From an uncultured Clostridia bacterium (GTDB lineage Bacteria; Bacillota; Clostridia; Lachnospirales; Lachnospiraceae), in NCBI GenBank assembly GCA_945915235.1, contig CAMEEX010000012.1, positions 1 through 37,036 on the forward strand: a stretch of DNA of 37,036 bases, written 5' to 3'. This document shows, one piece after another, positions 33,631-37,036 of the stretch. Both the position numbers and the translations under genes were made by a program. The stretch's first letter is position 1; each line of letters starts with the position of its first letter. Below the pieces are notes generated by a model. The model was not told the DNA's origin and made no database searches. It saw nothing but the letters and a program-made list of their open reading frames with translations.

Positions 33631-33900
33631 GCAGAGAAAACTGCCGGAAATAGAAAAAACAGAAGATGATTCAGTCTAAATAGGCGATTGAGATATGCTG
33701 TGGGCAGAGAAAACAGACCGGAAGCATATGAAAACAGAAGATGATTCAGTCTAAATAGGCGATTATGATATGCTGTGGGTAGAGAAAAAAGACCGGAGGC
33801 ATATGAAAACAGCAGATATTTCAGTCCAAAGGTGAGATATTAAATAAAATGGGCAGAGAAAATTCACAGATAACAGAATTTTGGCGGATTTTCTCTGCCC
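33631..33900 (+). repeat. Array of ~74-bp tandem repeats ending in a perfect hairpin
   Basis: The motif GCAGAGAAAA (GTAGAGAAAA in one unit) recurs at 33631, 33704, 33779 and 33853, giving periods of 73, 75 and 74 bp. Units one and two share AACAGAAGATGATTCAGTCT and the following AAATAGGCGATT; unit three is diverged. AGCATAT/ATATGCT inside units can pair. The last partial unit forms a 13-bp hairpin (33851-33863 with 33888-33900). There are no unique spacers as in CRISPR. The remaining gap to 33987 holds two TATAAT hexamers (33909, 33932) without clear -35 boxes. Confidence 0.8.
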
Positions 33901-33987
33901 ATAACAGTTATAATGCGTATATATGGACAGATATAATGCTCAAGTAATAATATATGGAATGATTTTGTGGATAGGGGCGGTAATCGT

Positions 33988-34260
33988 ATGAAAGCAGAAG
34001 AGGTAATAACAGAGACCGCGAAGCTGTGTAAAAGCTTCGGTGCAAACGAAGTGATTTTATATGGTTCAAGGGCAAAGGGGACGAGCAGGGAGCGCAGCGA
34101 TATAGACATAGCGGTATCGGGGGTTGACAATTTCGACGAGCTTGCCGCAATGGTTGAGGAATTGCCCACGCTTTACAGTGTGGATTTATTGAATATTGAT
34201 ACCTGTAGAAATGAATTGTTGTTGGAGGACATCAGGCAATATGGACGAAAAATTCGGTAG
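33988..34260 (+). CDS. mntA: MntA-type nucleotidyltransferase antitoxin
   Basis: A 90-aa minimal nucleotidyltransferase (MNT). EVILYGSRAKGTSRERSDIDIAVSG carries the GS-x10-D-x-D motif (G26-S27, D38, D40) and a further aspartate in SVDLLNID. In type VII toxin-antitoxin systems such proteins AMPylate and inactivate the HEPN toxin. The HepT gene overlaps its end by 20 nt. ATG 33988 is chosen for the GGGGCGG stretch about 8 nt upstream; an in-frame GTG at 33967 is possible. Confidence 0.85.
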   Translation: MKAEEVITETAKLCKSFGANEVILYGSRAKGTSRERSDIDIAVSGVDNFDELAAMVEELPTLYSVDLLNIDTCRNELLLEDIRQYGRKIR

Positions 34261-34648
34261 ACGTTTTAAGTCTTTTTGTAACTCATTAAATGCTTTGGCT
34301 GAGGCAAGGCAGAGAGACCTTTCGGATTCGTTTGTGCTCAGCGGGACAAGTGCCAAGTTCAGTATCACGTTTGATTTGGCGTGGAAGGTTATGAAGGACA
34401 TACTGGTGCAGTATTATGCAATAACAGGCTTTGTGGCAGGCTCTCCGCGGGAAGTATTGCGGGAAGCATTCAAGGCAAACCTAATTTCAGATGACACATG
34501 GATGGAAATGCTTAAGGTGCGAAATGAGCTTGCACATGATTATGACGGAGATATCGTGAGAAGCTATTGCGATATAATAGTGGAAAAATATATTGACTTA
34601 TTTTTTGATTTTGAATCCGTGGTAAAAAAATTATTTGAGTTTAATTGA
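34241..34648 (+). CDS. hepT: HepT-type HEPN toxin
   Basis: A 135-aa helical protein of the HI0074/'nucleotidyltransferase substrate-binding' family. LKVRNELAHDYD contains the full R-x4-H-x-Y motif (R94, H99, Y101): the arginine and histidine are RNase residues and the tyrosine is the AMPylation target in HepT/MntA pairs. The ATG at 34241 overlaps mntA by 20 nt and has GGAGG 12 nt upstream. The module looks intact, so both toxin and antitoxin should be functional. Family members cleave tRNA or mRNA ends; the target here is unknown. Confidence 0.85.
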   Translation: MDEKFGRRFKSFCNSLNALAEARQRDLSDSFVLSGTSAKFSITFDLAWKVMKDILVQYYAITGFVAGSPREVLREAFKANLISDDTWMEMLKVRNELAHDYDGDIVRSYCDIIVEKYIDLFFDFESVVKKLFEFN

Positions 34649-34687
34649 GAAAGCTATAATTGATGAATCTATAATTGAGAAAGCTAT
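34643..34687 (+). repeat. Short tandem duplication at the hepT 3' end
   Basis: AATTGAGAAAGCTAT occurs at 34643-34657 and 34673-34687, and CTATAATTGA at 34654 and 34669. The first copy includes the hepT stop codon. It suggests a recent small duplication. Confidence 0.7.
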
Positions 34688-34698
34688 CAAATAATGCT

Positions 34699-34727
34699 TT
34701 GAAAATTACAGAATAAAATATTATAAG
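34699..34727 (+). promoter_or_regulatory. Promoter of the first GNAT gene
   Basis: TTGAAA at 34699-34704 and TATAAG at 34722-34727 are separated by 17 bp, just upstream of the ATG at 34759. Confidence 0.65.
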
Positions 34728-34758
34728 AGCATGAATTTTATTTAGTGGGAATATCGCT

Positions 34759-35196
34759 ATGAGAATATATGAACTACAGGAGCGCGCCAAACTGCTCCCG
34801 GTTCTAATGGAAATCTGGGAAAATTCCGTGAGGGCGACACATGATTTCCTGTCGGATGGGGAGGTAATTAAGATAAAGGAATATGTCCCACAGGCACTTG
34901 AGGGCGTCGGGCATTTGATAGTGGCGGAGAATGAAGCAGGAAAAATTATTGCATTTATGGGAACTGAGAATGGACGTCTGGAAATGCTCTTTATTTCTCC
35001 ACAGGAGAGAGGAAAGGGCGTTGGCAGGCAGTTGATAAAATACGGCATTGAAAATTATGGAATCAATGAAGTAACCGTAAATGAGCAGAACCCGCAGGCG
35101 GTCGGCTTCTATGTGCACATGGGATTTGTGACATATAAACGAACGGATTATGATGAGGAGGGGAATCCTTATCCGCTGTTGTATATGAAGCTGTAG
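34759..35196 (+). CDS. GNAT-family N-acetyltransferase (YjaB-like)
   Basis: A 145-aa single GNAT domain. GRLEMLFISPQERGKGVGRQLIKYGIE (about residues 74-100) contains acetyl-CoA-binding motif A (R/Q-x-x-G-x-G/A), and NEQNPQAVGFYVHMGFVTYKRTD (about 108-130) is motif B. The WENSVRATHDFLSD N-terminus matches small acetyltransferases such as YjaB. The substrate is unknown. Confidence 0.85.
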   Translation: MRIYELQERAKLLPVLMEIWENSVRATHDFLSDGEVIKIKEYVPQALEGVGHLIVAENEAGKIIAFMGTENGRLEMLFISPQERGKGVGRQLIKYGIENYGINEVTVNEQNPQAVGFYVHMGFVTYKRTDYDEEGNPYPLLYMKL

Positions 35197-35207
35197 AGGT
35201 ATAAATT

Positions 35208-36076
35208 ATGAGGAGAAAAATGTATCTTTCAAGTTTTAAATTTGCAGATGAGTTAAAGGAAGAGTTATTTTTAAATGACATAAAGCGTACCTGCTATCAG
35301 TCCTTCTATCCGTTTGGAGTATTGTCGGCTCACCATTTAGAAAGGCTTGATTTTGAGCCGGTAACAATATTGTACGGAGGCAATGGGAGTGGTAAGTCAA
35401 CTGCTCTCAATATTATATGTGAGAAGCTTAGGCTGCAAAGAGACACACTCTATAACAGGTCGAATTTCTATGAGGACTATCTTCGTATGTGTGACTATGA
35501 GATTGAAGCTGCAATTCCAAAAGAGAGCAGGATGATTACCAGTGACGATGTATTTGATTTTATGCTAATCTTCGTTGCATAAATAATGGAATCAACGTAA
35601 AAAGGGAGGAACTGTTTGAGGACTATCTGAATACGAAATATAGCAAATTCACGATGAAATCACTGGATGATTATGAAGCTCTAAAGAAGGTAAATCTTGC
35701 CAGAAGCAAGACACAGTCTGAATATACAAGGCGGAATTTGATGGGAAATGTGCCGGAACACAGCAATGGTGAGAGTGCATTTATATATTTCAGCGATAAG
35801 ATTAAGGAGAACGCGCTGTACCTCCTTGACGAGCCGGAGAACAGCTTAAGCTCACAAAAGCAGTTGGAGCTTCAGAAATTTTTGCAGGACAGCGCCAGAT
35901 TTTTTGGCTGTCAGTTTATTATAGCTACACATTCGCCTTTCCTTCTGTCAATGAAGGGTGCAAAGATATATGACTTGGACGAAGAGAGAGTCGGCATCAA
36001 GAAATGGACTGAACTGGGGAATGTGAGGGCATATTATGACTTTTTTATGGAACATAGAAGAGAGTTTGGGGAGTAG
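35208..36076 (+). pseudogene. Frameshifted small AAA ATPase gene
   Basis: One gene is split by an apparent single-base deletion near 35566-35568. The first part encodes YGGNGSGKSTALNII (Walker A) and ends prematurely at 35582 after FDFMLIFVA. Restoring one A there gives FDFMLNLRCINNGINVKREELFEDYL in frame with the second part. That part carries the signature-like NGESAFIYF, Walker B LYLLDEPENSLS and the H-loop IATHSPF, ending at 36076. The whole would be about 289 aa, an ABC-like AAA ATPase common as an orphan in Clostridia. The start may be ATG 35208 or 35220; the latter has AGGAG 5 nt upstream. A sequencing error is possible. Confidence 0.75.
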
Positions 36077-36188
36077 GGGCGAAAGAAAATATGTAATAGT
36101 TTTTTCTTTAAAAATTACAAGCGAAAATTTTTTTGATTAAAATATATTCAAACAAAGTTATGGTAACTGTCGGATAGAAGGGAGAAAA

Positions 36189-36644
36189 ATGCCGCAGAAC
36201 AACATTTTTAATAAAGATTTTTTTACACTGGAAAATGAGAGTGTCAGGCTTGAGCTGATTGATACCTATGCCGGAAATGACAAAGAACTGCCGTTTTATT
36301 GGTGGAATATTATCTCAAAATCCCGGAATGTAAATGTGGGAAAGATAAGCTTTAGAATCGGTCACAATTATCACTCATATTATAATGGAAATATCGGCTA
36401 TGAGGTCGATGAGGAGTACAGGGGAAATCATTATGCGCTTCTGGCTTGCCGGCTAATACTGGATGTCGCAAGATATTATGGCATGGATAAGCTGTATTTG
36501 ACATGTGATTTTGACAATGTGGCTTCCTACAAAACTATTGAAAAGCTGGGGGCGAAGTTAATTGAGGAGGTGCAGCCTCCGAAGGACTATGTATTTTACT
36601 ATGAAGGAATGCCGAAACAGAGGATATATGAATTAAAAATATAG
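36189..36644 (+). CDS. GNAT-family N-acetyltransferase
   Basis: A 151-aa GNAT protein. NIGYEVDEEYRGNHYALLACRLILDVARYYG (about residues 77-107) is the RimJ-like motif A region with the GxxA turn, followed by LTCDFDNVASYKTIEKLGAKLIEE (about 112-135). The GGGAGAAAA SD lies just before the ATG. The acceptor cannot be predicted. The 110-bp gap before it is very AT-rich, with no clear promoter identified. Confidence 0.8.
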   Translation: MPQNNIFNKDFFTLENESVRLELIDTYAGNDKELPFYWWNIISKSRNVNVGKISFRIGHNYHSYYNGNIGYEVDEEYRGNHYALLACRLILDVARYYGMDKLYLTCDFDNVASYKTIEKLGAKLIEEVQPPKDYVFYYEGMPKQRIYELKI

Positions 36645-36675
36645 AGACGTTATTGAAACAGAGGATGGTGAAACC

Positions 36676-37036
36676 ATGGTAAATATAAGAAAAGTACAAC
36701 ACGGCGACGAAAACAATCTTGCATACATACAGACCGAGAGCTGGAAGGAGGCGTTCAAGGACATAGTTCCTGCCGACTTGCTCTCAAAATGTACGGTGTT
36801 GGAACGTGCGATCGCAATGTACAAAAAGCTTCTTGATGAAAATAAGGGAAACGGATATATTCTGGAAATTGATGGCAAGCCGCATTGTATAGCATGGTGG
36901 GATGCCTCAAGAGAGAAGGATATGCCGGAATACGCGGAGCTTATATGCATTCATTCGCTCAAGGACAACTGGCATAAGGGTTACGGCGGCATGATGATGG
37001 ACAGGGTGCTTGAGGATGTGAAGGCGTCAGGCTATT
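36676..37036 (+). CDS. GNAT-family N-acetyltransferase, 3' end outside window
   Basis: An open frame from ATG 36676 runs past the window edge, encoding at least 120 residues. It starts MVNIRKVQHGDENNLAYIQTESWKEAFKDIVPADLLSK, the usual N-terminus of acetyltransferases of the YhfO/'WKEAF' type. ELICIHSLKDNWHKGYGGMMMDRVLEDV near the edge is motif A with the G-x-G/A loop (GYGGMM). It lies 31 nt after the previous GNAT gene and may be cotranscribed. GAGGATGG upstream serves as SD. The substrate is unknown. Confidence 0.8.
   Translation, partial: MVNIRKVQHGDENNLAYIQTESWKEAFKDIVPADLLSKCTVLERAIAMYKKLLDENKGNGYILEIDGKPHCIAWWDASREKDMPEYAELICIHSLKDNWHKGYGGMMMDRVLEDVKASGY

Noticed and set aside
33631..33900. 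Possible CRISPR array.
   Set aside because: Units are tandem repeats of the whole ~74 bp without unique spacers, and no cas genes are present.

Overview
The window looks like a chromosomal segment from an anaerobic Firmicute of class Clostridia, most likely a Lachnospiraceae member. The evidence is strong purine-rich Shine-Dalgarno (SD) sites, canonical TTGNNN-N17-TATAAT promoters, an LL-diaminopimelate aminotransferase (DapL) lysine branch, GatCAB in place of a dedicated amide-tRNA synthetase, a glutamine synthetase followed by an ANTAR regulator, and AAA-ATPase_like/PD-(D/E)XK proteins. The species cannot be fixed by reading alone. Most genes have mid GC content; the two genes at the left edge are clearly AT-rich and look acquired.

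Layout. 1-2140: an AT-rich two-gene cassette, an AAA15-type ATPase translationally coupled to a HEPN-fold putative RNase, with its own promoter and terminator; it looks like a defence or toxin-type module. 2200-14484: a cell-surface block, comprising an MBOAT O-acetyltransferase with its AlgJ/AlgX-like partner, a GT4 glycosyltransferase, two tandem paralogous giant membrane proteins of the PTPS-related (GT-C-like) type, and MoxR ATPase, DUF58 and DUF4129-like membrane genes that overlap or abut. 14544-17336: a membrane GGDEF protein with a degenerate GGEAF motif, an MgtC-family protein and a membrane-anchored polysaccharide deacetylase whose ribosome-binding site is buried in a terminator-like hairpin. 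17400-19460: an AAA-ATPase_like/PD-(D/E)XK protein and a small partner, preceded by a relic of deacetylase sequence. 19497-24263 (minus strand): pmbA, tldD and a CapA-family lipoprotein. 24539-28778: glnA with an ANTAR regulator, then dapF and dapL. 28943-29833: a membrane-anchored XRE regulator. 30292-33630: gatCAB. 33631-37036: a tandem-repeat array, an MntA-HepT (type VII) toxin-antitoxin pair, three GNAT acetyltransferases and a frameshifted AAA ATPase.

The most unusual content is non-coding. Two ~300-nt elements (22391-22689 and 29941-30245) fold into very long rods capped by two small hairpins. They are homologous, lie in opposite orientations, and differ by paired compensatory substitutions. 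The first has a near-consensus promoter whose predicted start falls at the base of the rod. I do not recognise this family; it is either a new structured RNA or a foldback mobile element. Further structured leaders sit before capA, between tldD and pmbA, and before the deacetylase gene.

How the genes work together: the central block plausibly builds and modifies a surface polysaccharide (acetyl transfer, glycosyl transfer, deacetylation), perhaps under c-di-GMP influence. The right half combines nitrogen assimilation, meso-DAP synthesis for peptidoglycan and amidotransferase-dependent tRNA charging. The ends carry accessory defence or toxin genes.
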